From contig JAQUIG010000004.1 of NCBI GenBank assembly GCA_028683435.1, positions 1 through 64,000 on the forward strand: 64,000 bases of DNA, given 5' to 3'. This document shows, piece after piece, positions 45,889-55,694 of this stretch. The stretch's first letter is position 1. Each line of letters starts with the position of its first letter. The translations under genes and the position numbers were made by a program. This DNA comes from Desulfuromonadaceae bacterium (GTDB taxonomy: Bacteria; Desulfobacterota; Desulfuromonadia; Geobacterales; Pseudopelobacteraceae). The notes below the pieces were generated by a model, which was not told the origin of the DNA, made no database searches, and saw nothing but the letters and a program-made list of their open reading frames with translations.

Positions 45889-47217
45889 TTATACGATTCC
45901 CGCACCGCGTTGGTCTGCCAGCAGACGGCCGATTATGTCATGATTACACCATACAACCGGTGACTCTTGATTCCAGGAGCCATGCAGTATCAGTCTGCCG
46001 GTGGCAAGGAACACAATTCTGGACAGTTCGGCACAGACGAGCTGTTTCTGGTCGCTGTGCATCTCCAGCAGTTCGGTAGAAGCTGTCAGCATCAGCTCTG
46101 CCTGTTCGCGGCTGTTGTGCTGCGGCCAGGTTGGAAAATCCGTGATCTGTTCCAGAATCGGTGAGGATAGATAACGATCAGCGCGCTCCAGCAGGCCGGC
46201 GACGGTCGCCCCCTCCTTCAGCATCGCCTGACAGCGGTTTACAAGCGGCAGCGATGTGTCTTCTCCTGCTTCGAGGCGAATAGCAGTCAGAAGCGGGTAG
46301 AGTGATATTTCGACTCCAAGAAAGAGCGCACTGGAATTTGTCTGTATTTCCGGGCAGTTGTAAACCGTGGCGTGGATACCACTGGCTGTCGCCTCCGAGG
46401 CGATCTCTTCAAGGCGCATCTTGGCGAAACCCTGCACGTAGGGTGTATATGACTGCCAGCGGTACTGGCCGTTTACCAGCACTTCAGTGCCGTGATAGCC
46501 GTAGGCCGAGTAGCTGACCCTGGTTCCGACGCTGGCGCTCCGCTTTCTTATGGCTGCGGTGCCTTCAATCAGGTAGCGAAAGGTGTCTGCTGTCACTTCG
46601 TTGAAACTGGTGTCGCAGAGTCGGCCGAGCGGACTTTTCCAGAACACTTCTGATGCCAGATATTTGTCGCCGGTGCCTTTGAAAATCCGGTTCAACAGCG
46701 GCATGAAGACGCGGGCACGGGGGATGCCGCCCGCCATGGAATGCGCAAGGAGGATGTTGGCATCTGCCGGAATGCGTTTAAGCAGCTCATTCTCCAGCTG
46801 GGCCAGATGGGAGCGAAACCGGGCTGTTCCGGCGGCGCAAGCTTTTTCGACACTCCCCTCTACAAAGGTGATTGTGGCAAAGTCGTCAGGGCGGGCTTTT
46901 TTCAGCTGTTCAGCCAGGGAAGGGATGCCGTCAACAATCTCCATATCAAAGCCGGCCTCCAGCGGGATATTGATGATCGATCCCCCGAGGAGCGCTTCCG
47001 CTCCAGCCAACTCTTCGGCATTAAGCGGTCTCAGTGCCCCGCCGTTGTCACGCCGTCCGACCGTCGTGCCTATCACGGTCATGCCGACCCTTCTTGCCTC
47101 GTCAACCAGGCCGTTGGCATAGCCGCGTCCAAATAGTTCCCCTACCAGCACCAGCACGTCACCGGCTTTGTATCCGGCCGGATCCGGCAGCTGCTGCAGT
47201 GGTCTGTAGTCTGTCAT
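45889..47217 (-). CDS. 442-aa enzyme-like protein, possibly FabMG-type enoyl-ACP reductase family
   Basis: This protein starts with a Rossmann-like pattern (GDVLVLVGELFGRGYANGLVDEARRVGMTVIGTTVGRRD), has AHSMAGGIPRARVFMPLLNRIFKG, a SYSAYGYHGTEVLV Tyr-rich stretch and a long helical C-terminus. I recall similar sequences annotated as an enoyl-ACP reductase FabMG family, but I cannot confirm that here and give no symbol. It is monocistronic, divergent from hypE, with an inverted repeat in the shared promoter region. Soluble; no signal peptide. Confidence 0.6.
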   Translation of the reverse strand: MTDYRPLQQLPDPAGYKAGDVLVLVGELFGRGYANGLVDEARRVGMTVIGTTVGRRDNGGALRPLNAEELAGAEALLGGSIINIPLEAGFDMEIVDGIPSLAEQLKKARPDDFATITFVEGSVEKACAAGTARFRSHLAQLENELLKRIPADANILLAHSMAGGIPRARVFMPLLNRIFKGTGDKYLASEVFWKSPLGRLCDTSFNEVTADTFRYLIEGTAAIRKRSASVGTRVSYSAYGYHGTEVLVNGQYRWQSYTPYVQGFAKMRLEEIASEATASGIHATVYNCPEIQTNSSALFLGVEISLYPLLTAIRLEAGEDTSLPLVNRCQAMLKEGATVAGLLERADRYLSSPILEQITDFPTWPQHNSREQAELMLTASTELLEMHSDQKQLVCAELSRIVFLATGRLILHGSWNQESPVVWCNHDIIGRLLADQRGAGIV

Positions 47218-47256
47218 ATTGTTCTCCCAGAGTAGATAAAATAAGCCACCTTTTTA

Positions 47257-47317
47257 GCATGAATCACCCGGTCATGTGAACATAAAAAGCTGCCGTGACA
47301 TAAGGGGTGATTCGTGC
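47257..47317. promoter_or_regulatory. 13-bp inverted repeat in the divergent promoter region
   Basis: GCATGAATCACCC-like arms: AGCATGAATCACCC region 47257-47269 and GGGTGATTCGTGC at 47305-47317 are inverted copies with one mismatch, 48 bp centre to centre. They may be paired sites for a regulator controlling the 442-aa gene and hypE, or the arms of an RNA/DNA hairpin. Confidence 0.45.
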
Positions 47318-47351
47318 TAGGCTCGGATAAATTTTCAGGAGTGCCATTCAC

Positions 47352-48362
47352 GTGAATAATGACCTGATTCTTCTCGGCCACGGAAGTGGCGGCCGGCTTT
47401 CGCATCAGCTGCTTGATGAACTGATCTTACCGATTGTCAGTGGGGTTTCTTCGGGACAGAACGATGCCGCTCTGCTGGAGAGCGTGCCTGGACGGTTGGC
47501 CTATACGACCGATTCTTTTGTCGTTGATCCGATCTTTTTTCCGGGGGGGACGATCGGCAGTCTGGCCGTACATGGCACAATCAACGATCTGGCGATGATG
47601 GGGGCACGGCCGCTCTGGCTGAGTGTCGGGCTGATCATTGAAGAGGGGTTCAGTAAAGCTGATTTGAAGGCTATACTGGAGGACATGCGGAGTGCCGCCG
47701 ATGTAGCCGGCGTCAGCATTGTTACCGGAGATACCAAGGTTGTGCCGCGCGGCAAGGCCGACAAGATTTTTATTACCACCTCGGGTGTTGGTTCGGTTGA
47801 ACATGATTTCCCGATTCATGGTGCCAACGCGCAGCCGGGAGATGTTGTCATTATCAACGGTACGATCGGTGATCACGGCATTGCCGTTATGGCGGGACGT
47901 GAAGGGCTTGAAGTCGGCACAGATATCAAGAGCGATTCAGCGGCGCTGAATGGTCTCGTTGCTGATCTTCTCGCGGAAGTCGGCGGAGCTCTTCATGTGC
48001 TGCGAGACCCGACGCGGGGCGGCGTGGCAACCACGGTCAAGGAGATAGCCCGGCAGTCAGGCGTTGCCATCACCTTGCGCGAAGCGGCGCTGCCGGTAAA
48101 GCCGGCCGTGCGTGGCGTCTGCTCCATTTTGGGGCTTGATCCGCTGTTTGTGGCGAACGAGGGGAAGCTGTTGGCGTTTGTGTCTGCTGATGGTGCCGAA
48201 GCCGCTCTGGCTGTGATCAGGAAGCATCCGCTTGGAACCGCCGCCGTAGTCATCGGCACCGTTGAGGCTGGTCCATCCGGCCGGGTGCAGATGGAGACGA
48301 CCATTGGCGGCATGCGTTCGGTCGATATGCTCTCCGGAGAACAGTTACCGAGGATCTGTTGA
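47352..48362 (+). CDS. hypE: Hydrogenase maturation protein HypE
   Basis: HypE, with HypF, makes the thiocyanate that becomes the CN ligands of [NiFe] hydrogenase. The 336-aa PurM-like protein has LLGHGSGGRLSHQLL, TDSFVVDP, VHGTINDLAMMGA and RDPTRGGVATT, and ends PRIC: the C-terminal Cys336 is the residue that is carbamoylated and dehydrated. GTG 47352 follows AGGAG. No other hyp or hydrogenase gene is in the window, so it is displaced from, or at the end of, the rest of the set. Confidence 0.96.
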   Translation: MNNDLILLGHGSGGRLSHQLLDELILPIVSGVSSGQNDAALLESVPGRLAYTTDSFVVDPIFFPGGTIGSLAVHGTINDLAMMGARPLWLSVGLIIEEGFSKADLKAILEDMRSAADVAGVSIVTGDTKVVPRGKADKIFITTSGVGSVEHDFPIHGANAQPGDVVIINGTIGDHGIAVMAGREGLEVGTDIKSDSAALNGLVADLLAEVGGALHVLRDPTRGGVATTVKEIARQSGVAITLREAALPVKPAVRGVCSILGLDPLFVANEGKLLAFVSADGAEAALAVIRKHPLGTAAVVIGTVEAGPSGRVQMETTIGGMRSVDMLSGEQLPRIC

Positions 48363-48363
48363 T

Positions 48364-48846
48364 ATGGCAAAGGAAAAGATACCGGTAACGTCTGCCGTGC
48401 GCCAGCTGCGGGCCGAAAAAGTGCCATTCAGTGACCATCTCTACGCATACGAGGAAAAGGGGGGGACCGCGGCTTCGTCCCGTGAACTCGGCCTTGACGA
48501 GCATGCCGTCATAAAAACGCTGGTGATGGAGGATGATCGCCGCATGCCGCTTATCGTGCTGATGCATGGAGATCGACAGGTCTCCACCAAAGAGCTGGCA
48601 CGTGTGATCGGTGCCCGGCAGGTTTCACCCTGCACGGCGGAGGTGGCTCAAAAACAGAGCGGCTATCTGGTCGGGGGAACCTCGCCGTTCGGGACGCGCC
48701 ACCCGATGCCGGTCTACATGGAGGGTAGTATCGCCACTCTGCCAAGGATTTACATCAACGGTGGTAAGCGCGGCTATTTGGTCGGGATGTCGCCGGATGA
48801 TCTGGTCAGGTTGCTGAAACCACAACTGGTAACGGTCGGAATTTGA
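48364..48846 (+). CDS. Cys-tRNA(Pro) deacylase YbaK/EbsC-like
   Basis: The 160-aa protein has the YbaK fold: VTSAVRQLRAEKVPFSDHLYAYEEKGGTAASSRELG, KTLVMEDDRRMPLIVLMHGD, QVSTKELARVIGARQV and GYLVGGTSPFGTR (the conserved glycine-rich loop with Thr and Pro), and INGGKRGYLVGMSPDDL. YbaK hydrolyses mischarged Cys-tRNA(Pro). ATG 48364 is 1 bp after the hypE stop, so cotranscription is certain to be close. Confidence 0.92.
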   Translation: MAKEKIPVTSAVRQLRAEKVPFSDHLYAYEEKGGTAASSRELGLDEHAVIKTLVMEDDRRMPLIVLMHGDRQVSTKELARVIGARQVSPCTAEVAQKQSGYLVGGTSPFGTRHPMPVYMEGSIATLPRIYINGGKRGYLVGMSPDDLVRLLKPQLVTVGI

Positions 48847-48862
48847 TAGGGAGGGAAATTAT

Positions 48863-49312
48863 ATGCTCAGAAAAGCACATATTGCCGATGTAAAAGATAT
48901 TCAGAAGCTGTTGATGACATTTGCCAACCGAGGAGATATGCTTTCTCGCTCGCTGTCGGAGCTGTATGAATCGCTCCGCGATTTTTACGTGGTTGAAGAG
49001 GAGGGCGTTATTTTGGGAGCTGCTGCACTGCATGTCGTGTGGGAGGATCTGGCCGAGGTGCGTTCTGTTGCTGTTAATGAGACCGCCGGCCGCAGGGGAA
49101 TCGGTGGTCGCCTGGTTGAGGCCTGCATCTCGGAAGCGCGCGAAATAGGGCTGAGACGGATATTCTGCCTGACCTACAAACCGGATTTTTTTGCCAAACA
49201 TGGCTTCCGTCTGGTGGATAAAGCCGAATTGCCGCATAAAGTCTGGGGTGATTGTATAAAATGCCCAAAATTCCCGGATTGTGATGAAAATGCAATGATT
49301 CTGGACCTTTGA
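48863..49312 (+). CDS. GNAT acetyltransferase, short ArgA-like
   Basis: The 149-aa protein has the GNAT core: LAEVRSVAVNETAGRRGIGGRLVEA contains the acetyl-CoA pyrophosphate loop, followed by IFCLTYKPDFFAKHGF. The start IADVKDIQKLLMTFANRGDMLSRSLSELYESLRDF matches the short-form N-acetylglutamate synthase group that starts arginine synthesis in several phyla. Two Cys (DCIKCPKFPDC) near the C-terminus are family-typical. It is 16 bp after the ybaK-like gene and followed by a terminator. Confidence 0.82.
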   Translation: MLRKAHIADVKDIQKLLMTFANRGDMLSRSLSELYESLRDFYVVEEEGVILGAAALHVVWEDLAEVRSVAVNETAGRRGIGGRLVEACISEAREIGLRRIFCLTYKPDFFAKHGFRLVDKAELPHKVWGDCIKCPKFPDCDENAMILDL

Positions 49313-49350
49313 CATGAGAAAGAGCGGCTGTCAGGCCGCCCTTTCTCATG
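49313..49350 (+). terminator. Terminator hairpin after the GNAT gene
   Basis: ATGAGAAAG and CTTTCTCAT form the outer stem around GCGGC...GCCGC, giving a hairpin of about 14 bp that begins at the stop codon. The T content lies within the stem rather than after it. Confidence 0.65.
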
Positions 49351-49455
49351 TTGATATCTTCTCGGTATCAACTGTTACCCGTTTTGTCGTTCAACCGGCA
49401 GCAGGTTTCCTCCCCCCGCCGTTTGCTTTCCAAAAATCAGTTTATTGGCTGTAGA

Positions 49456-49932
49456 TCAGATATTTTGCATGATGCGAGGATCAGCTTCGTTCTTAATACC
49501 TATCTCTTTGGCGCGCGTGCAGAGGGTCTTCAGGGTCATGCCGCTAAAAAGCGTATCCAGCAGCGCGTTTGCTTCAGCCCAGACGGTCTGTGTAACGCAC
49601 TGTCCTTCAAAAGGGCATTCTGCTTTGCGCCGCTGTTTCTTTGGCGTGACACCATCACAGTCAACCAGTAACACATCCTGCTCGGTGCCATTTAAAATTT
49701 CAAGAACCGTAATTTCATCCGGTTTTCGTGACAGCATATATCCACCCTGTGGTCCACGCTTGCTTTTCAGGAGTCCGGCACGTTTCAGGTTCTGGAAGAT
49801 CTGTTCCAGATAACGGGGAGAAATCTGCTGTCGGCGTGAGATGTCCTGAATCTGAACAGGTTCAGTACCGCAGTTGTAGGCGATGTCTACCATAGCTCGC
49901 AGACCGTATCTGCTTTTCGTTGAGAGGCGCAT
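49456..49932 (-). CDS. Rrf2-family transcriptional regulator (IscR-like)
   Basis: The 158-aa protein has the Rrf2 winged HTH (MRLSTKSRYGLRAMVDIAY, IQDISRRQQISPRYLEQIFQNLKRAGLLKSKRGPQGGYML) and three Cys in the positions that hold a [2Fe-2S] or [4Fe-4S] cluster (VDCDG, ECPFEGQC). It may sense Fe-S status or sulfur supply, but no isc or cys genes are adjacent. ATG 49930-49932 is chosen over 49944 because GGAG lies 7 nt before it. Confidence 0.9.
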   Translation of the reverse strand: MRLSTKSRYGLRAMVDIAYNCGTEPVQIQDISRRQQISPRYLEQIFQNLKRAGLLKSKRGPQGGYMLSRKPDEITVLEILNGTEQDVLLVDCDGVTPKKQRRKAECPFEGQCVTQTVWAEANALLDTLFSGMTLKTLCTRAKEIGIKNEADPRIMQNI

Positions 49933-49964
49933 ACTGATCTCCATTCTGAATTAAAAATGTAAAA

Positions 49965-49993
49965 CTATTACGGAAGCAGACCTTAGTTGTCAA
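49965..49993 (-). promoter_or_regulatory. Sigma-70-type promoter for the Rrf2 gene
   Basis: On the minus strand: TTGACA (49988-49993), a 17-nt spacer, and TAATAG (49965-49970), about 33 bp before the start codon. Confidence 0.55.
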
Positions 49994-50034
49994 GAAAATA
50001 AACTTTCACTTCTGAGCGCATTTATCCTGATTTG

Positions 50035-50784
50035 TCAGGGGCGTGCCGTGCGGGCGATTGTTGCCGCGATTACCGCATCTGCTCCAGCCTTTTTCAGCTC
50101 TTTGGCGCACTCATCCATCGTGCTGCCGGTTGTCATGACATCGTCCAGCAGCAGTATCCGCTTGCCGGTAACAAGGCCAGGCCGGTTGACCGTAAAGGCA
50201 TCCTTTACATTCATCCGGCGCTCTGTTGCAGAAAGATCTATCTGAGGTGCTGTTGGCCGGCTTCTGGCGAGAACGTCCGTTCGCATCGGCAGAGAGAGGT
50301 GGCGTGAAAGGACCATGCCGAGGAGTACCGCCTGGTTAAAGCCGCGCTGTCGAAGTCGGGAATGATGGAGCGGCACAGGAACGATGAGGTGTAACCGCTG
50401 CTCTGCCAGGAAGCCGCCCAACCCTTCAAGGGTCAGAAGCGCCAGCGGATTGCGTAAATGTGTTTTTTGGCTGTATTTGAAGGAGTGGATCAGTTCACGT
50501 ATCGCCCCTTCATAGAGGAGAGGGGCCCGTGCTGTATCAAAATGCGGCGGATTGGCAAGACAGGCGCCGCAGCGGTGATCGCCCCCTATCCCGATAAATG
50601 GAATGCCGCAGACCGGGCAGAGCGGCGACAAAACGAACGGCAAGAGATCGCGGCAGGCCGGACAGATATGGAGCGTACCGGCATTCTGGATGTAGGAGTG
50701 GCAGATGTGGCAGATCGGCGGCAGGATGACATCTAACAGCGCATGGAGAAACCGTCTGCATGAAGAGGTCTCCAGGACTGCCAT
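50035..50784 (-). CDS. ComF-family phosphoribosyltransferase-like protein
   Basis: The 249-aa protein has an N-terminal zinc-ribbon (LPPICHICHSY, CPACRD, CPVCGIPF, CGACL) and a C-terminal PRTase domain ending in the PRPP motif RILLLDDVMTTGSTMDE. ComF is needed for DNA uptake in competent bacteria; in others its role is unclear. Its ATG abuts the stop of the LUD gene with no gap. Confidence 0.93.
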   Translation of the reverse strand: MAVLETSSCRRFLHALLDVILPPICHICHSYIQNAGTLHICPACRDLLPFVLSPLCPVCGIPFIGIGGDHRCGACLANPPHFDTARAPLLYEGAIRELIHSFKYSQKTHLRNPLALLTLEGLGGFLAEQRLHLIVPVPLHHSRLRQRGFNQAVLLGMVLSRHLSLPMRTDVLARSRPTAPQIDLSATERRMNVKDAFTVNRPGLVTGKRILLLDDVMTTGSTMDECAKELKKAGADAVIAATIARTARP

Positions 50785-51438
50785 CTAAAAACCGAGGTCG
50801 GTGTTGACGACCAGCACATGGATATCGGTCAGGCGCGGTTTACGATCGATGACCGTCGTCACCCGACAGAGTCGATCCGGCGAGTTGCAATCGTTGCAGA
50901 ATCCGGATGAGGCGCAGGGGGTTTTGAAATTGAGGCGTTTGGCATTGGGCGGTGTTGCCCAGTTTTTAACGCGACTGATCGCATCCTGCACAGTGCCGTC
51001 AACCAGCTTGTTCCGCCCGACGACGACAATGACCCGCCGTGGTCCGAAGAGCATCGCCCCGACACGGTTGCCGGTGGCATCAATGTTGACGAGTTCTCCG
51101 TTCAGGGTCAAGGCGTTACAGCCGGATAAAAACAGGTCGCAGGTCAGCTGCCGGCGCATGATTTCCATTTTCTCTTCGCGTGAAAAAGTTGCAGGGGCAT
51201 GATTGAGAATCTCTTTGCCACTCTCCCGCAGCTTTTGCTCCACACCAAGCGAAACAATTGACATTGAGCCACCGAAACCGACGGTAACGGCATCGGCCGC
51301 CCCGGCAATGATGTATCCTGAAGCATCCTGCGGGGTGGGGCAATACAAGGAGGTGAAGCCGTTTTTTCCGAGCGCCGCCACCGCTTTCAGGCACTTCTGC
51401 TCATGGGTCCAGTTGGTAAGGTCCTCTGTCATTCCCAT
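50785..51438 (-). CDS. LUD-domain (YkgG/LutC-like) protein
   Basis: The 217-aa protein has the LUD fold with AADAVTVGFGGSMSIVSLGV near residue 50-70 and a C-terminal Cys cluster PCASSGFCNDCNSPDRLC (C-x6-C-x2-C-x6-C), seen in one branch of the family and suggestive of metal or Fe-S binding. LutC-type proteins take part in lactate oxidation, but no lutA or lutB gene is adjacent, so the role is open. ATG 51436-51438 follows GGAGAA. Confidence 0.85.
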   Translation of the reverse strand: MGMTEDLTNWTHEQKCLKAVAALGKNGFTSLYCPTPQDASGYIIAGAADAVTVGFGGSMSIVSLGVEQKLRESGKEILNHAPATFSREEKMEIMRRQLTCDLFLSGCNALTLNGELVNIDATGNRVGAMLFGPRRVIVVVGRNKLVDGTVQDAISRVKNWATPPNAKRLNFKTPCASSGFCNDCNSPDRLCRVTTVIDRKPRLTDIHVLVVNTDLGF

Positions 51439-51447
51439 ATAATTCTC

Positions 51448-52020
51448 CTATTTCAACAGTTTGACAGACTTGATAATGACAGGCGTTTCAGGAACATCGG
51501 GAAAAACACGTGTAACCGTCTTCACAGCCGCTATTTTATCAACCACATCCATCCCCTCGACAACCTTGCCGAACACCGCATAGCCGAAACCCTGCTGCGT
51601 TTTGTCGCGGTGGTCCAGAAAACCATTATCGGCAACATTTATAAAAAACTGGGCGGTGGCGGAATCAACGATAGGGGTGCGGGCCATAGCCAACGTGCCG
51701 CGCCGGTTTTTCAGCCCGTTTCCTGCCTCATTCCTGATTGAGGCACCGGTCGATTTCTGCTTGAGATTGGCGGTAAAGCCGCCCCCCTGAACCATGAAAC
51801 CGGGAATGACACGGTGAAATACCGTGTCGCTATAAAATCCGATTTTGACATAGTCAAGAAAGTTCCTGACACTGACCGGCGCCTCTTTTTCAAAAAGCTC
51901 GATTCTGATTTTGCCGAGGCTTGTTTCCAGCAGAACGTTCGGATTCTTCTTTCCTTCGGCGCAGGCGATTCCCGCCATGAGACAGACAACCGCAACGGAA
52001 CCCAGTAGTTTTTTAATCAT
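51448..52020 (-). CDS. Exported peptidyl-prolyl cis-trans isomerase (cyclophilin type)
   Basis: The 190-aa precursor has a signal peptide (about residues 1-21, ending ACA) and a cyclophilin domain: FLDYVKIGFYSDTVFHRVIPGFMVQGGGFT with the catalytic Arg and Phe, GTLAMARTPIVDSATAQFFINVADN and FGYAVFGKVVEGMDVVDKI. It should assist folding of exported proteins in the periplasm. AGGA sits 8 nt before the ATG; 62 bp separate it from hemH. Confidence 0.94.
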   Translation of the reverse strand: MIKKLLGSVAVVCLMAGIACAEGKKNPNVLLETSLGKIRIELFEKEAPVSVRNFLDYVKIGFYSDTVFHRVIPGFMVQGGGFTANLKQKSTGASIRNEAGNGLKNRRGTLAMARTPIVDSATAQFFINVADNGFLDHRDKTQQGFGYAVFGKVVEGMDVVDKIAAVKTVTRVFPDVPETPVIIKSVKLLK

Positions 52021-52082
52021 GATATCCTCCGGATGGTTTGTTTCTTAATTGCACCGCAGTATACGATAGGCAACGTATGAAA

Positions 52083-53042
52083 TCAATTTTGGCTTGCGCA
52101 CTCCCGCACCAGTTCTGCCAGACAGGAAATAAAGGCTGGAGAGCTGTTGAGCGCTTCGGTACGTCTAAAATCGGTAATGCCGAGCGCAGTTGCCTCCTCA
52201 CGGTACTGGATGTCGATCTCATAAAGGGTCTCGATGTGATCGGATACGAACGAGAGTGGCACCATCAGCAGTTGCTTGCAGCCTGATGCGGCAAGTTCGG
52301 CGATCTTAGCTTCAGTGGATGGTTCCAGCCACTTGACCGGACCGGCGCGGGATTGGAAGGCGAGGTGATGGGAAACAGTCCCGAAACGCTCCATGACCAG
52401 GCGTACCGTTGCCTGGATATGCTCAAGATAGGGATCGCCCGAATCGATGAATGATTGCGGCAGACCGTGAGCCGAGAAGACAATCTGCACACCGCTTCGT
52501 TCCGGGAAACCGGCTAATCCGCGTTCAACTTTTTCCGACAGCGCGGCAATATAGGCAGGGTGATCATAGAACTGGCGGATGTAGGAAACCTTGAATGGAG
52601 CCGTCGTCTTTTTCATCTCCCGCTCCAGTTCATTGATGCTGGAACCGACCGTGGCGCGTGAATAATGTGGATAGAGAGAAAGAACAACGACCTTGGTGAT
52701 TCCTACACGCGAGATGGCGGCTAAAGCCTCGGCGCTGTCCGGTTTAGAATAGCGCATGGCTACAAAACAGCGGTAATCGGAGCCGAGGACCGCTTCCAGT
52801 TCAGCCGCCTGCTGCTCGGTCAACTCGCGGATCGGCGACCTGCCGCCGATCTTACGGTAATATTCCAGGACTTTTCTCGCGCGGCGCCGCGCAATGAAGC
52901 GGGCAACCGTCGGCTGCAGAAAAGCGGGGCCGATGCGGATAATGTCCCGGTCGGAAAACAGGTTGTAAAGAAACGGTTCGATGGCGGCCAGTGAATCGGC
53001 TCCTCCCATCTGCAGCAGCAGCACGGCGATTTTATCTGCCAT
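52083..53042 (-). CDS. hemH: Ferrochelatase HemH
   Basis: HemH inserts Fe2+ into protoporphyrin IX, the last step of heme b synthesis. The 319-aa protein has [42 protein letters not shown], the catalytic His in VFSAHGLPQ and the C-terminal [17 protein letters not shown] with conserved Glu residues. ATG 53040-53042 is preferred; a GTG 3 nt upstream abuts the cupin stop. In a cytochrome-rich lineage this is a core gene. Confidence 0.95.
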   Translation of the reverse strand: MADKIAVLLLQMGGADSLAAIEPFLYNLFSDRDIIRIGPAFLQPTVARFIARRRARKVLEYYRKIGGRSPIRELTEQQAAELEAVLGSDYRCFVAMRYSKPDSAEALAAISRVGITKVVVLSLYPHYSRATVGSSINELEREMKKTTAPFKVSYIRQFYDHPAYIAALSEKVERGLAGFPERSGVQIVFSAHGLPQSFIDSGDPYLEHIQATVRLVMERFGTVSHHLAFQSRAGPVKWLEPSTEAKIAELAASGCKQLLMVPLSFVSDHIETLYEIDIQYREEATALGITDFRRTEALNSSPAFISCLAELVRECASQN

Positions 53043-53045
53043 CAC

Positions 53046-53363
53046 TTACGCCCTGATCATGGTCAGCAGCATTTTGAACGGTTTGGCCGCTTTCAGTTCA
53101 TGCGGGATGTCGGCCGGCATGATAATCAGCTGTCCGGCAATCACCGTTTGCGCTTCACCATTGATAATTACTTCCGCCTCACCATCAACAACCTGTACTA
53201 CGGCGTCAAACGGCGCGGTATGTTCGCTCAACCCCTGACCGGCACCAAATGAAAACATCGTCAGTGTACCGATCTTCTTGTCAATCAGTGTCTTGCTGAC
53301 AACCGAACCATCCTGATAGGATACAAGCTCGCTTAATGTCAATGCCTTGCCGACTAATTCCAT
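53046..53363 (-). CDS. Small cupin-domain protein
   Basis: The 105-aa protein is a single cupin barrel: GLSEHTAPFDAVVQVVDGEAEVIINGE carries the first motif, with one His and Glu, and LIIMPADIPHELKAAKPFKMLL the second, with a His. It probably binds a metal ion. Substrate unknown. ATG 53361-53363 follows a GGGGG tract; the gene ends 3 bp before hemH, so they are cotranscribed. Confidence 0.85.
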   Translation of the reverse strand: MELVGKALTLSELVSYQDGSVVSKTLIDKKIGTLTMFSFGAGQGLSEHTAPFDAVVQVVDGEAEVIINGEAQTVIAGQLIIMPADIPHELKAAKPFKMLLTMIRA

Positions 53364-53420
53364 ACATGCCCCCATATCCACTCATGATTAATTCTTTCCG
53401 GCATAATATCGTATCAGCAG

Positions 53421-53455
53421 AAAAAAACAAAGGCGGAAAACCGAAGTTTTCCGCC
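53421..53455 (-). terminator. Rho-independent terminator of groESL
   Basis: On the minus strand GGCGGAAAAC pairs with GTTTTCCGCC around a TTCG tetraloop, followed by TTTGTTTTTTT. It lies 50 bp after groEL. Confidence 0.85.
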
Positions 53456-53506
53456 AGTGCCTTAACGGGTGAATCTATTTAGTTCTACAGAGTGCAGACG
53501 CACGGC

Positions 53507-55189
<1,683 letters not shown>

Positions 55190-55231
55190 TTAATTTTTTA
55201 TCGGGGCGAATTGTGTCCGCCAGTTTCTGGT

Positions 55232-55519
55232 TTATTCTACAACGGCCAGGATGTCGTCTTCACGCATCATCAGGTAGTCGTTGCCATCAACTTTGACTTC
55301 GGTTCCGGCGTATTTGCCGAACAGCACGGTATCGCCGACTTTAACGTCCAGAGGCAGAACTTTGCCGTCTTCAGTTTTTTTGCCGTTACCGACAGCTACA
55401 ATTTCACCGCGCTGTGGTTTCTCTTTAGCGGTCTCAGGGATGAAAAGACCTCCGGCTGTTTTGGTTTCTTCTTCTACCCTCTTAACGATGATGCGGTCCT
55501 GAAGTGGTCGTAAATTCAT
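55232..55519 (-). CDS. groES: Co-chaperonin GroES
   Basis: The 95-aa protein has the GroES core [17 protein letters not shown], the mobile loop [36 protein letters not shown] and DDILAVVE. First gene of groESL, with a CIRCE operator between the promoter and its start. Confidence 0.99.
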   Translation of the reverse strand: MNLRPLQDRIIVKRVEEETKTAGGLFIPETAKEKPQRGEIVAVGNGKKTEDGKVLPLDVKVGDTVLFGKYAGTEVKVDGNDYLMMREDDILAVVE

Positions 55520-55567
55520 TTTAACTTCTCCTTTCTATCCTTGTGTGATGTGCTGGTAAAGTCGGAA

Positions 55568-55594
55568 TTAGCACTCGCGTTGTCTGAGTGCTAA
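55568..55594 (-). promoter_or_regulatory. CIRCE operator (HrcA site)
   Basis: TTAGCACTC-N9-GAGTGCTAA is an exact match to the CIRCE consensus. It lies between the groES promoter and start codon, so HrcA would block groESL transcription until heat or misfolded protein depletes it. Confidence 0.97.
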
Positions 55595-55603
55595 TACTTT
55601 CGG

Positions 55604-55632
55604 AATATAAACAGCGCTCTTTGAAAAATCAA
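55604..55632 (-). promoter_or_regulatory. groESL promoter
   Basis: On the minus strand: TTGATT (55627-55632), a 17-nt spacer and TATATT (55604-55609). The expected start falls at the edge of the CIRCE operator. Confidence 0.85.
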
Positions 55633-55694
55633 GGGGCACCTGCATTTTTTTGTGACATGGGGAGAGTACGGCTCCGAACCTGTATGATAAACAG

